Source: Brasenia schreberi (lineage: Eukaryota > Streptophyta > Magnoliopsida > Nymphaeales > Cabombaceae). Taken from it: a DNA stretch of 64,000 nucleotides. The notes beneath the pieces are model-generated. The model did not search any database. It was not told where the DNA came from and was given only the letters and a program-made list of their open reading frames with translations. The stretch covers positions 14,777,001 through 14,841,000 of the forward strand of contig JAYKKT010000061.1 in the NCBI GenBank assembly GCA_036023115.1, given 5' to 3'. Made by a program: the position numbers and the translations under genes. Shown piece by piece: positions 12,370 through 24,161 of the stretch. Numbering within the stretch: position 1 is the stretch's first letter; each line of letters opens with the position of its first letter.

Positions 12370-14195
12370 ATGCCTTTTTTCCATACTAGACGGGGTCGGC
12401 TACATGGACTCTTTGTTTCCACATATCCCTATTGTGTGCCATGTCAAGAGTTAATTCACAATAAGCTAGATCATTTTTTATTGTTTCTTTTCAATACTTT
12501 TGTAGTCGTACTCTACCTCTTTTAATACTTTCCAAATTTAGTTTTTCATACCTTCTTATAGGTTCTTCTTTTGATCTTCTTTCTATATGTCCAAACCATC
12601 TTAAATGATATTCTCTCATTTTATATTCTATTGGTGTCACTCCTAATTTGTTTCTAATAACCTCATTATGTATACAGTCTTTTCTTGTATGACTACTCAT
12701 CCATCTCAACATCTTCATTTCTGTCACAGATATCTTTTGTACATGTTGATGATTAACTGCCCAACACTCAGAACTATAAAACATGGGAGGCCTAATTGTT
12801 GCTCTATAATATTTACCTTTTAACTTTAATGGTATCTTCTTATTACAAAGAATACCTGATGCTCATCTCTATTTTAACCAACCAGCATTAATTCTATGCG
12901 TAACATCTCCATAAATTCTTCCATCACTTTGAAAAATTGACCCTAGGTATTTAAAACTTTCCTTTTGAGGGATGCATTGTGTGCCAATTTTAATTTCTAT
13001 ATCCTCTAAAATAACTAAATGATCAAACTTACATTCCATATATTCTGTCTTTGTTCTACTAAGTCGGAGCCCTTTGCTTTATGATGTTTCTCTCCATAGT
13101 TCCAATTTTCTATTAACTTTTTTCTTAGACTCCTCCACTAACACAATGTCATCTGCAAATAACATACACCAAGGTACTTCATCTTGAATATGTTTTGTTA
13201 ACTCATCAATCACCGTTATAAATAAGTATGGACTTAAAGTTAATCCTTGATGTAACCCAATATTAACTTCAAAGAAGTCTGTCATTCCTTCATGAGTCCT
13301 CACACATGTTTTTGCACTATCCTACATGTCTCTTATAAGAATAATGTATGTCAATGGGATACCTCTTTTTTCTAAAGTTCTTTAAAGAACCTCCCTCGGT
13401 ACCCTATCATAAGCTTTTTCTAGATCAATAAATATCATTTGAAGGTCCTTTTTTACTCTAAAATGTTTCATAAGACATCTCAAAAGGTGAATCGCTCAAT
13501 AGTAGATCTGCTTGACATGAATCCAAATTGGTTCTCTATTGTACTTGATACTTCTCTTAACCTACATTCGCTAATTCTTTCTCACAATTTCATAGTATGG
13601 CTCATTAATTTGATACCTCGATAATTCGTACAATTCTGAATGTCTCTCTTGTTCTTATATATGGGTATAAGTGTACTCGCTCTCCATTCCTCAGGCATCT
13701 TTTGGTTTCTCCATATTTCATTAAATAGTCTTGTGAGCCAAGTGATTCCTATTTCTCCTAGTATTTTTCAAACTTCTATAAGAATATTGTTTGGTCCTAC
13801 CGATTGCCCACCCTTCATATGTTTAAGAGCCTCTTTGACTTCATTCTTTTGAATACGTCGATAGAAATTGTGGTTTATATACTTTTCTGATTTGGCTAAC
13901 TCTCCTAAGCTAATACTAACACCTTTATTTTTATTAAAAAGCTTATAAAAATAGTTTTTTCATCTATTTCTTATATCATCATTTGCCACTAGAATTTTTT
14001 TATCCTCATCCTTGATACATCTAATATAATTAAGATATTTAGTTTTCTTATCTCTAGCCCTAGCTATCCTAAAAATATCTCTTTCACCCCCTTTTGAGTT
14101 GAGCTTTTTATATAAATCCTCCCAAATTTTAGCTTTTGCCTCACTCATGCCTTTTTCGCTTCCTTCTTTGCTTTCTTATAAGCCTCTAAAGTTTT
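12370..14195 (-). mobile_element. RTE-type LINE, copy A, 3' part (broken)
   Basis: Read on the minus strand, several frames together match the reverse transcriptase half of plant RTE elements (often mis-annotated as craniofacial development protein 2-like). Seen are the N-terminal RT part (about 14150-13640), the catalytic motif FADDIVL inside the frame 13303-13079, and the C-terminal stretch with MLRWM, HTRKD and LRWFGHIERR in 12784-12491. It ends with the RTE tail at about 12384-12420. Frames are interrupted by stops and shifts, so it is not functional. The upstream end at about 14195 stops where the Tat gypsy sequence begins; the missing endonuclease start reappears at 22712-22860. Confidence 0.88.
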
Positions 14196-14466
14196 ACTAT
14201 GTGCCACACACCACTGTCCATCGTAATAAAAAAAGCCAAGCAAGTAGTTATCCGTGGAGAGCTTAGAGTCCTGCCCCCGGCTAGAGCCTTAATAGAAATT
14301 CGTGGTATTCTGAGGCATCCAATTAGAGCCAAGATAGGAACGAGTCTTAGGAAAGGTATAAGTGAGGTGACTACGTCCGAAATAATCTATCAACCCCCAC
14401 ACTTAGCCAAACATACTAGAAAGGAAGTAGTCGTTTTGCTCGGCCCTTCAAAAGCATGCATCCCTA

Positions 14467-15041
14467 ATGCATCTCATAGTATGGACAAAGGTAAAGATGG
14501 TGTTAACCCCATACGATATGGAATTACATCTTTCAAAACTTCCCATAAACATGCCTATATTAGAGTTGATACAAACATCACCTAAACATAGACAAGTCTC
14601 AGAGAAAATCGTAGAAAGAGCCAAGGTTAACCCATCCATAACTCTCGAGTCCCTATCTTTCTTGGTCTTCTCAATCTTTGCCAAGGCCTCTATAGTGTTT
14701 ATGGAGGATGAATTAGAGAGACCAAATATAGCCCATAACCAAGCCTTGCATATAGAGATGGTAGTGAATCACCACACTCTAAACAAGTGCTTGGTTGATG
14801 GGGGAGAAGGTTTAAACATTCTTTCTCTTCACGTAGCCTTTCAAATGGAGTTTCCATGTCTAGGCTAGAACCGAGCCCCATCGTTATCACTAAATACGAT
14901 GGCAATTCATCTCATCCATTAGGAGCTATCGAGTTACCCATTGAGGTAGAGAACATCCAACACACGAGGTTGTTTCATATCTTAGACATAAACCCCCATT
15001 ATAACTTGTTTCTAGGAAGGCCTTGGATTCATAGTCTATGA
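14467..15041 (+). pseudogene. Tat aspartic protease region (remnant)
   Basis: The frame at 14467-14868 contains ALHIEMVVNHHTLNKCLVDGG followed by LNIL, which aligns with the retroviral-type protease of Tat elements (…VLIDNGSSLNV…). The active-site triplet here reads D-G-G, so the usual D-[TSN]-G signature is altered. The continuation (LFHILDINPHYNLFLGRPW…) lies in another frame at 14856-15041, so a frameshift separates the halves. The protein would process the gag-pol polyprotein; here it is inactive. Confidence 0.75.
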
Positions 15042-15094
15042 GCCATTCATTCAACCTTTCACAAGTGTTTAAAAATCACATAGGATAACAATTT

Positions 15095-15664
15095 GTGGTA
15101 GTCCTTGGAGAAGACCACTCTCACCTTAAGGGAATTCAAAACTTCCATTGTCTATCAAGTCATCCATCAAGTGAAGAGGCTATGAAAATACCTCACCCAC
15201 CTCAAGTCGACCACCCCCTAAGAGACCCTCCCCATAGAGTCGTCCATCTCCTAGGAACCCCCAAATGTGTGGAGTCGTCCTCCCCTACAATCATCCATCT
15301 TCTAGGGAAGCCCAAGCCATCTCCTACCCAAACTTCTCAACTCCTACCTAAACCAAATCATGTATATGATCATGATATGGACGATACCTTATTCCAAGAA
15401 CACCCTTTTTATAAAAAAATTTCCAAACTCAAGAAGCCTTGGAATATGATGTTGAATATGGGATATACACCGTACCAAGGTCTAGGAGCCCAAAGCCAAG
15501 GAAGGTTAGAACCCATCATACCTTTGCCTAACCCGGGTCGACATGGATTGGGATACACCCCATCCATACCCCCTGAGACACCACCTAAGACCAATTGGGT
15601 CAAGTGTGTCCTAGAACCCACTAACACCGAAACCTATGGCTTAGACTTCTTGTTTAGAGTCTAA
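15095..15664 (+). pseudogene. Tat linker with G-patch-like segment
   Basis: This 189-codon frame is Pro-rich in its first half and then carries a G-patch-like stretch, with MGYTPYQGLGAQSQG and then PGRHGLGYTPS at about residues 125-152. G-patch modules are RNA-binding glycine motifs reported between protease and RT in some plant gypsy elements. It sits directly upstream of the RT frame, as expected for that arrangement. It is separated from its neighbours by stops, so it is not expressed as part of a polyprotein now. Confidence 0.7.
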
Positions 15665-15790
15665 TTCATGGTGTTTTCTTTATATGTTTGATGAAAGACC
15701 TCTCTTTTAAGAAAAATCTAAAAAAATATATATTTCAAAAAATAAAAAAAATTGAAAAACTTTCAAAATCCAAAAACATTGAAAAAACCT

Positions 15791-15946
15791 GAAAATTCCA
15801 AAAAGAAAGTCATTTGTATTCATTCTCCTAGTATTTGTTTGAAAAAATCCAAAAAAATTAAAAAATCTGAAAATCTCAAAAGGAAAGTCTTTTATATTCA
15901 TCCTTCTGATTTATGTTTTGAAAAAGACAAAAAAGTCAAAAAAATT
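15791..15946 (+). repeat. 78-bp tandem repeat inside the Tat pol linker
   Basis: Two units (15791-15868 and 15869-15946) begin gaaaat(t/c)(c)caaaa and continue in the same reading frame (26 codons each). They encode lysine-rich peptides around the shared pattern KKKVICIHSPSICL / KRKVFYIHPSDLCF. The unit length is a multiple of three, so the duplication kept the frame. Confidence 0.75.
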
Positions 15947-16003
15947 GAAAACTCCAAAAATCTTGGCCATGTAAAAAGCACATTTTCGAGTTCTTGAAAA
16001 CCT

Positions 16004-16894
16004 ATGTATATATCCAAACCAAAATCTTCCAAGTCCATTATTCACAACCCCACTCTCTTGCATGATACTTCTCTAGAAATTAAAGCACTTGAGAGTGATC
16101 AAAGAAAGGAGGAAGATTCCCTCATCCATGAGAAAGATCAAGCCTCTAAGCTTCCCGAATTTTATAGAATCCTTGACTTGAAAAAACCTTCAAAATCCGT
16201 AGGAGGGAATTTTCTAGAAATCAATCTAGGGAGTGAGTCTAACACAAAGAGTGTCAAAATAGGTGCATGTTTGCATGAACATGAAAGAACATCATTCATT
16301 ACATTTTTGGAATCCTATGTAGATTTATTTGCATGGACCTATGAAGACATGTCGGGTCTAGACCCTAAGATCGTAGAACATCATCTACCCTTAGAACCAA
16401 ATGCAAAACCCATGAAACAAAAGCTTAGCAAAATCCATCCTGATGTTTACTCCCAAGTGAAAGAGGGTTTAGAAGATCTTTTGAAAGCCGGATTTATAAA
16501 ACACATTGCTTATTCCGAATGGCTTTCAAACATTGTTGTGGTTCGAAAATCCAATGGAAAAATTCGAATTTGCATTGATTTTAGAAATTTGAACAAAGCC
16601 ATGCCAAAAGATAATTTTCCTCTTCCAAACATTGATTTGATAGTGGATAGCACTGTAAATCATGAAATGTTTTCTTTAATGGATGGCTATTCCGGTTATA
16701 ACCAAATCAAGTTAGCACCAAAAGATCAGGCAAAAACTGCTTTTACTACACCTTGGGGCACATACTGTTATATGGTCATGCCTTTTGGTTTGAAAAATAT
16801 CAGTGCTACATACCAAAGAGCCATAACTACTATTTTCCATGATCAAATCCATGAGGTCTTGGAAGTATATGTGGATGATCTTTTGGTAAAATAA
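16004..16894 (+). pseudogene. Tat reverse transcriptase domain
   Basis: The 296-codon open frame covers the reverse transcriptase: HHLPLEPNAKPMKQKLSKI, then GFIKHIAYSEWLSNIVVV, then CIDFRNLNKAMPKDNFPLP, FSLMDGYSGYNQI, the block FTTPWGTYCYMVMPFGLKN and the catalytic YVDD at about residues 289-292. The frame ends with a stop immediately after the catalytic motif (LLVK-stop), and the thumb/RNase H continuation follows in scattered frames. RT would copy element RNA into DNA. Key residues are present but the gene is broken by the premature stop. Confidence 0.92.
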
Positions 16895-17017
16895 AAAACC
16901 CGATGCACACACAGAGAATCTTTGCAAAATGTTTTCGAAAGATTTAGGCTTTACAAAGTGAAGCTAAACCCTCAAAAATGTATTTTTGGAGCGGAATCGT
17001 GAAAACTCTTAGGGTTC

Positions 17018-17509
17018 ATGGTAAGCCAAAGGGGCATAGAAGTCGACCCCTCTAAGTGTCGAGCCATCATAGGCATGCCTCCACCCTCCAACTTGACCCA
17101 AATCCGAAGCCTCCAAGGTTGGCTCCAAGCAATTAGGAGATTTATCTCCAACCTAATGACAAGATGTGAACCTTTCAATAAGCTTTTGAGAAAAGGAGTT
17201 AAATTTGAATGGGATTCCGATTGCCAAAAAGCTTTTGAAAGATTGAAAACTTATTTGGTAAATCCTCTGATTTTAAAACCTCCAAAGCAAGGAAAACCTT
17301 TATTGCTTTACATTTTCATTCATGCAAATACATTGGGTGCTTTACTTACTCAATATGAGGATGATAGTCTTAAGGAGTATGCTATTTACTACATTTCAAA
17401 AACTCTATTGGTATATGAAAGCAATTATCAAGCCATAAAAAAAACGTGCTTGGCCTTGGTGTGGGCTTCCCAAAAGTTTAGACATTATTTCCTAGATCAT
17501 GAAATTTGA
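17018..17509 (+). pseudogene. Tat RT connection and RNase H domain
   Basis: The 163-codon frame begins with the GIEVDPSKCRAI block that follows RT in gypsy elements, then F-W-D-C-Q-AF-LK (KFEWDSDCQKAFERLKTYL), and ends with the RNase H core including ALLTQYEDDSLKEYAIYYIS and YQAIKKTCLALVWA. It would degrade RNA in RNA:DNA hybrids during reverse transcription. It stops at HEI instead of running on through the domain end, consistent with decay. Confidence 0.85.
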
Positions 17510-17639
17510 ATAGTGTCTAAACTTTATCCAATGAAGCACTTATTTGAAAAACCTATCCTAATGGGTAGGCTAGGTAAATGACAACTCCTCTTAGTGGAGT
17601 ATGATCTAAAATTTCATCATCAAAACTCCATTAAGGGAC

Positions 17640-18190
17640 AAGCCCTAGCCGATCATATGGCCAAATTGCCTCTTGAAGTTACATATCCCATACGTGATGA
17701 AATGCCCCATGAAGGCATCTTTGCAAATAAATTTCAAAACCATATTTTATCAAATTGTTTTAATGAAGATTGAGTATGGAAGATGTACTTTGATGGGGCA
17801 AAGAATTAACAAGGGACAAGTGTGGGAATCACCCTCATATCTCCCGAGAAAGGAGAGATCCCAATTGCAATTTGATTAGATTTTACATGCTCAAATAATG
17901 TAGCTGAAATTGAAGCACTCATACAAGGCCTAAAAATTTTGAAAAATCTAGGGGCATCATGTATTGAAGTCTTTGGAGATTCTATGCTTGTTATAAACCA
18001 AGTTTCGAAAATTTGGCAAGTCAAAAATGAAAAACTCATTTCGTATCACGAATTGGCCACCCAGTTGGTCGATTCTTTTAAATCATGCACCCTCACCTAC
18101 ATAGGTAGAGAGGATAACATCATAGCAGATGCCCTCTCATCCCTAGGGTCATCTCTAAGAATCGACCTCACTATGGGAATTGATCCTTAG
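17640..18190 (+). pseudogene. Tat second (archaeal-type) RNase H
   Basis: Catalytic-site regions are visible across frames: a YFDGA motif at about 17785, an N-x-AEIEAL-x-QGL block at about 17897-17935, FGDSMLVINQV near 17970 (Asp) and NIIADALSSLG near 18117 (Asp). This additional RNase H just before the integrase is typical of Tat-lineage elements. A stop codon lies within the first motif (about 17805), so the domain is not intact. Confidence 0.82.
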
Positions 18191-18453
18191 AGATCTTGCA
18201 CTCACCCACTCCATCCACCCACAATTTGGAGATTTGCCAAAATGACCAAAATTCAATTGAAAAGCCTTGGTTTCAAGACATTAAAAACTTTTAGAAAATG
18301 GAGGATTTCCCGAATTTACTTCTTCTAAAGATAAAACTTTTATTCGAAAGATTTCAACCCGATATGTGATTTTGGGAGGGGTTCTTTAAAAAAAGAGTTT
18401 TACCGGCATCTTGTTGAGATATACAGATCTTGATGAGGCTAGAACTATAATGC

Positions 18454-19488
18454 ATGAGTTCCACGGAGAATATGGAGGCCATGAAAATACTTAGGGCCGG
18501 TTATTTTTGGTCCACCCTCAAGCAAGATTGTCATGATCATATTAGGAAATGTCATCAATGTCAAGTGCATGGACATGCCATTCATATCTCATCGTCCACC
18601 TTGCATTCCATTGTGAGCCCATGGCCCTTCACCATGTGGGCATTTGACATCATAGGACCAATCTCTCCAATTGCATCAAATGGACATAGGTTCATCTTAG
18701 GAGCCACCAAATATTTTTCTAAATGGGTTGAAGCTACCTCCTTGGCTAATGTCCAAGGACAACATGTAGTGGCATTCATTAAGAAAAATATCTTGGCTCG
18801 ATTTGGAGTTCCAAGGGACTTAGTGTTGGATAATGGCACACCTTTCAAGAATGAGAAGATAGAAAAGTTATGTAATACCTATGGCATAACTCAACACTTA
18901 TCATCGCCCTACTACCCTCAAGGCAACGGACAAGCCGAAGCCATGAACAAAACTCTCATAAGCATCATTGAGAAAACTTTAGAGAAAGGTAGAACATGAC
19001 ATGAGAAGCTTGATGAAGCCTTATAGGCTTATAGAACTTCCATTCGAACACCTACAAATGCCACCCCATTCGAGTTGGTATATGGTACAAATGCTATACT
19101 CCCCATTCATACAAAATTACATTCATTTTATACATCACTTGTACTCGATTTACTCATAGAGACTTTATAACAAGCTAGGATGGTTGAGCTTGATCTATTA
19201 GATGAGAAGAGGCTCCTTGCCATGGATCATGCACATGCATACCGGCAAAGGATAGCCCAACATTTTGAAAAGCATATGAAGGCTCGTCACTTTAAAGTGG
19301 GAGACCTTGTATTGAAAATCACCCACCATCGTGGCCCACATCCACGTGGAAAGTGGCGGCCCAAGTGGAATGGTCCCTATGTTGTGAGGGGAACAATCAC
19401 AAACAATGTATATTGGTTGATTGATGTTGAGGGCAGAAATTTAGTAGACCCTATAAATGCCCAATACTTGAAAAAATATTATGTATAG
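18454..19488 (+). pseudogene. Tat integrase
   Basis: The frame 18454-18999 has the zinc-binding end (CHQC after HIRK), the first Asp in WAFDIIGPI, the second in VLDNGTPF and the Glu in GNGQAEAMNKT, which together form the D,D-35-E catalytic triad. After a stop at about 18999 the C-terminal part resumes at 19180-19488 with RHFKVGDLVLKI, KWRPKWNGPYVV and NAQYLKKYYV, the usual gypsy C-terminus. The integrase inserts element DNA into the host genome. The interior stop shows it is not functional. Confidence 0.9.
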
Positions 19489-20693
19489 GGTCTATGTAAA
19501 ATTTTTTTGAAAAGATTTTTAAATGGGTCTCATTTGAACTTCTTGAAAGAAGGATCAAGATGGATTGTATGACCTTAAATGAGGGAATTGATGCTTTATG
19601 AAAAGTAGAGTTTTCAAAATTATGTGATAACATTTCAAAAATATTTGGCTTACAAAATAAAGCCTAGTTCAAAATAGCAAAATATTTTCAAATGGTAGAT
19701 GCTATTAGGAAATAGGATGTTCTTGGTTGAATCGAGTAGCCAAAGGGATAAGTGTTTCCTCCATTTTACTTCTCCTCAAAAAAGGAAAATTGGCAAAAAT
19801 CCAAAAAGAAAAAGAGAATACAAAAACTCCTCGAAAAAGAGGTCTTCCCTTTGAAAGAAAAAGAAAAGGAGAATACAAAAACTCCTCCAAAAAGAGGTAT
19901 TCTCTTTGAAAGAAAAAAAGAAAGAGGGAATACAAAAACTCCTCCAAAAGAAAAAGAGGTCTTCCCCTTTGAAAGAAAAGAAAAAGCCAAAGCTCAAAAA
20001 GAGTAATTTTCCATCTCTTTGCCTTAAACCACGGGACGTTTCAAAAAATGAGCACAAATCCCTACAACTTATCCCAACGGAGAAAGGTTTATCCATGAAA
20101 ATCCTAAAGTAGGAATAGAATCTCCTTATTTGGATTTCATTTTGTTTGAGAATTAGACTTTATTATGTAAGAAATGGAATTTTGAAATGTCTTCCAAAAT
20201 TTCCTACAAAACCTCTACTAAAGTAGTGGGTATTGAAACCTAAATGAGGGGAAATATGAAAAAATTAGAAATCCTTTTGATACAAACTAAAAGGAGTTCC
20301 CTTTGAAAAAGAATTTTGAAAACCCAAAATGTTAAAACATACAACGAAATCATTATCTTACTTGGGGTAGCCGACCTTCATAGGCTTCTCCTCAAGCTCA
20401 TACATCTCATAGATAAGTCTCTAAGCAGCACACCACACTTCATTTGCATCACACACCATGCATGCATATACCTATCGAAAGGTGAACCATGCATGATCAT
20501 GTTTAGGACTAGTACTCAATGTAAGTCAAGTCTTTTTTGGCTAAAATCCCCTCCTCCATAATCCAAGGAAGAGGATACTGTGAAGGAAAGGAAAATCTAT
20601 ATTCTCAAGCCAATTTGGGAAGTAAAATAAAAAAGGGTGTTTTCTTCTTTGCCATTATCAAAATGAATTTGGATTAATTCCAAAAGGGGCATA
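19489..20693 (+). other. Tat 3' spacer between integrase and LTR
   Basis: Non-coding, purine-rich stretch of about 1.2 kb. It contains a tandem repeat (19814-19980) and ends with the polypurine tract aaaaggggcata (20682-20693) directly before the LTR, which primes plus-strand DNA synthesis in this family. Phenylalanine-rich minus-strand frames here are by-products of the A/G bias. Confidence 0.75.
19814..19980. repeat. tandem repeat, about 56-bp unit, three copies
   Basis: Units start near 19814, 19869 and 19926. Each contains aatacaaaaactcctc, then a(a)gaggt and t(t)cc(c)tttgaaagaaa. Spacing varies between 55 and 57 bp, so it is not frame-keeping. The core aactcctc…gaggt has short self-complementarity. 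Confidence 0.8.
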
Positions 20694-22711
20694 TGTAAAC
20701 ACCTTAAATAAATTTTGAAAACAAGCATACTCACAAATTTGAAAAATAGCTTGTTTTAAAACTCCTGCTTTAAATTGGGAATTTCACAAAATCTTTAAAG
20801 ATTTCAAAGTTAAATATTTTCAAATCAAAGTTGAAGGGATGAACCCTAGATCAAATCAAGGATAGAAACGAATCAAGATGGGAGCGAGGATCAAGGCGAC
20901 GATGGAGCCAAGCTCACATCAAATCAGGACTGAGCTCGTGTGAACCAAGTTATGGATCAATGATTCAAATAAAGGATTAGAGCTCATTCAAAGCCTCAAG
21001 TTCGAATGGCTAAGTCAAGCAAGGTGGCGGGATAATCCATAGCATGGATTGCACGTAGGCAAGTCAAGTCCTAGCTGGTTGCTCTAACCAAGGCGCACAT
21101 GGCTCAACCAAAGATGGATCGGGTGCGCTACCACATGGGTTGCACCAAAGTCTAAAACCAGCCTATATGGGCTCAAGGGGGACCACTCCCCAGCCCCACG
21201 TGAGCCCATGTGGCCAGCCAAGAGTTGGGTCAAGACTTGGGTTCCAAAAAGTCCCATTCAAGCCCAATCAAAGACCCACCAAAAAGCCTATAAAAAGGCA
21301 CCTTGGGAAAACTCATTTTCAAGATTGAAGGGATACACAAGCAAGAGGAGAGGAGAGCCTAGAAAAGAGAGGGAGGGTTGCAAATAGAGAGAGAGAGTGA
21401 GAAAAGAGAAAAGAGAAAAGAGAGAGTGAGAGAGGAGAAGAAGAAGAAGAAGAAGGGTCCCTTCTTCAAACCGTGCATCCATTAGAGGGCCGGTGATTGT
21501 AAGTATTCTTCTCCTTTGTTATTTTAATTCTCTTTTCTTTCTATTCAATTTGAGAAGGAGTTGTATTAACGGAGCTAGTCTTCCTCCATGTTGTAATAAA
21601 GTAGGAGTGATGCCATTTTATTTTTGGTTATGTATATGCCTTCTACTTGTTCATTTTGATGTCTCTTCTACCTCTCTATATTCTATATACCTTCTATATC
21701 TCCCTCTATGCTTAAGCTAATATGTATTTACATTTATTTCCCTTTAGTTAATGGCTTAATGTTGTTGTGGATTGACTTTAAATTCAGATGGATGCATGCA
21801 TATATGTTCTAAAAGCAAAACTCTATTTTCCTGCATCTGGCATACGTTTATTGCTGCAACTTTCATTTATAGACCGATGATCCAAATGCTCTGAAATTTA
21901 AGACACTGAATTTACACATACAAGCACATTAGAAATAAAATTTTCAAGAATTTTAGAGTCGTGTAGCTGCGTGATTAAAACTGAAAAATGTTGGGCAAAC
22001 TCAGATTTAGTTTTTGCACAGTCTGTTTTCCTACAATAAGGGTTTGGTAAAAGTCCCATATCTCTGTCTGTATTGAACTAAATTTGAGAAAATTAGTCTC
22101 ATCAGAAAGGTGACATCCATAGCTTTTCGGCAAGACTAAAATTGTAGAATATAGAGTTCTGTATACTGAGATATAAAGGTTTCTTTGGGCCTTTGTATTT
22201 TTGTAATAGAATATCCTAAAACTATTGAGCAAAGGTCTGTTCTCGATTTAATTCCGTGAATCCACAGCCCCAAAATTCGAAATAAAAATAGGCTTAGAAT
22301 CTCCACATTCTATTCTATGTTATACAATTTTTTTTATAAATTTTGGAGATTTCTAAGTTACCAAAAAGAATTTGAAAATAAGTTCTGAAAACAGAAATAG
22401 TTTTTGTTTTTCAGAACTTGAAGATTTTCATCCTCTTGACCAAAGTACACGAGTTTGCTTTTATCACAACCATCTTTCAACATGAATTTAGAATCACACC
22501 TGCACACATGAAATCCTCAAAGCACTTAGGCTGACCCTTGAGCATCGGTTGCCTAAAGCAAAAGGATCTCACTTAACCACAATTCCCGAAGTCAAATTTT
22601 AAACTTTTGCTAGTTTTGAAAACTAGCTGGCACACTCGCGCAAGCAAAGTAGATTTGAGAAGTTTATTTCAAGTCTCTACATAGGCTTGGAGTAAAATTT
22701 TCACATCTACA
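20694..22711 (+). repeat. 3' LTR of the Tat element
   Basis: The LTR starts TGTAAACACC after the polypurine tract and ends ATCTACA (about 2.0 kb). Its far end and middle align with the solo LTR at 30988-33160 (shared blocks: aaaattttcaagaattttag, gagatctcac-like and agtctctacatag…aaaattt…catctaca). A TATA-like tataaaaagg at about 21288 precedes the likely transcription start. The bases following (ctcta, 22712-22716) cannot be checked against a left duplicate because the left side is lost. Confidence 0.85.
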
Positions 22712-23225
22712 CTCTATCTCCTTTTCTTTTTCTCCAACCCATTTTGTCTCTTGTAAACATAGAATATGAATATTTCTCTAAATCATAGTATCTACCACCT
22801 CCATTAGCTTATCGGATAATGTTCCGATATTCCAAGAACCAATACAAATCTTATTATCTAGGACTAGCTTCCTTACCCCCACATCCATCCATATTCAAAT
22901 TGCGTAGACCCTCTTTGAAAATTATTCACTATATTCGGGCGGTAATGTAGCGGGACTAACTTCTTTACCTACACCTGTACATGATGTGGGAACCCTCTTT
23001 GCAATTGATTCACTACATTCGAGAGAAAATGTAGTGACCCTTGCTTACTTATTACGGCATTCTGGCTCTATAGAGTGTTGCTAGGCGGACACTCCAAAAT
23101 AATGCTCATAATTTTTGTAATCCATGTTATAAAAATCTGATGAAGTTTTACGGTGGTTGTCAGAAGCCTAATACAACCCTCCTCCTTTATCCGAGCTTAG
23201 GATCGGCAATGCAAGGGTGATCCCT
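22712..23225 (-). mobile_element. RTE-type LINE, copy A, 5' part
   Basis: On the minus strand 22860-22712 reads KICIGSWNIGTLS, then KLMEVVDTM, then NIHILCLQETKW, which is the start of the RTE apurinic endonuclease (its WN and QET catalytic surroundings). Upstream (23225-22861) is the RTE 5' leader with the block ccctcctcctttatccgagctt (read on +), shared with 43561-43625, 44880-44950 and 54275-54345. It joins conceptually to 12370-14195, but the middle and C-terminal endonuclease portion is missing. Confidence 0.85.
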
Positions 23226-23622
23226 TACACTTGTGTGTACGTATACATGTCTTTCACTTTATTAAGGTTAATTAGCATCATGAAATTGATTGTTTTGGAA
23301 AAAATATTTCAACAATTTTAGACTGTGTTTCAAAGAATTTGATGAACTTTTTATGATTGGAGAAAAATATTGATGAAAAGAGAGTCGCTCAATAAATTCA
23401 TGTATAATTTCCATATTTCAAATATTTATTTTAACTTTAAGTAATTTCCTCTTAATGCTAAAATTGTGAGATCACATTGACTACTTAAAGCCCATTCCCT
23501 AAAGAAGTTATTTGTTTTCTCTCTCACTTAAAAAATCCTTGTCTATGATAAGGATTTATAGCTTGGCATATTAATATTTGAATCTCTTCAATATTTTTGT
23601 TGGTTATAGGTACTGAATTTAA
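23226..23622. other. AT-rich sequence, nothing recognised
   Basis: No coding or repeat signature could be assigned between the RTE leader and the copia LTR fragment. Confidence 0.4.
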
Positions 23623-23700
23623 TGTTAATTAAGGTTGGGTTAATTAAACCCATACACATTACTAATATTTAATTCATGTATGGTATTCGTAGTCAATATG
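23623..23700 (+). repeat. fragment of a copia 5' LTR
   Basis: TGTTAATTAAGG and the next about 55 bases (…ttaattaaaccca…aatatttaattcatg) match the start of the LTR at 27272. The rest of this LTR is not recognised. The plastid-derived segment follows. Confidence 0.6.
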
Positions 23701-24161
23701 GTGACCACTGCTACTACATCTAGTGATGGATATCTTTCCCTTAAACTCATATCCTTTTTATTTATGAGTCATAGTACTATATCGTAAACATTGGGGCTAA
23801 TGTGCACATCTATGTTGAGTGATCTCTATTTGTGGCTTATAGGCTATCTGTGATAGAATTATGATCTTAAGAGATCATTCGACTGTTGAAGTAAAGGGTG
23901 AAAGAATCTATTGGTATGAATCCAATCGTCCCCGGAAAGATGTATCAATTACCAATACCAATGAACTTGAAGTTTTCTCGTTGTTCATCCCAAATTATAA
24001 ATCAAGACGATTGGATTTGTACCAATGGAAACCATAAATTCCATACACAATAGAGAGATAAATCTTTTTTTAAACATAGTTCTTCCATTCTACCCTATTC
24101 ATTTCATTGGTTCTGGTAATTGACACTAGAATCATGCTTTAGCTTAGTCACATTACATGAT

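Larger units (their letters stand above)
14196..22711 (+). mobile_element. Ty3/gypsy retrotransposon, Tat lineage, 5'-truncated
   Basis: In order: aspartic protease remnant, G-patch-like segment, reverse transcriptase, RNase H, a second (archaeal-type) RNase H, integrase, a 1.2-kb spacer with tandem repeats, a polypurine tract (20682-20693) and a 3' LTR. The extra RNase H before the integrase is a mark of the Tat lineage. The 5' LTR, primer site and gag are absent. Multiple stops and frame changes make it non-autonomous. It lies between two pieces of one RTE element (12370-14195 and 22712-23225), so it, or a larger ancestor, was inserted into that RTE and the left junction was later lost. Confidence 0.9.

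Noticed and set aside
19705..20096. Several overlapping Phe-rich minus-strand frames
   Set aside because: They mirror the A/G-rich tandem repeat of the Tat spacer and carry no real protein pattern.
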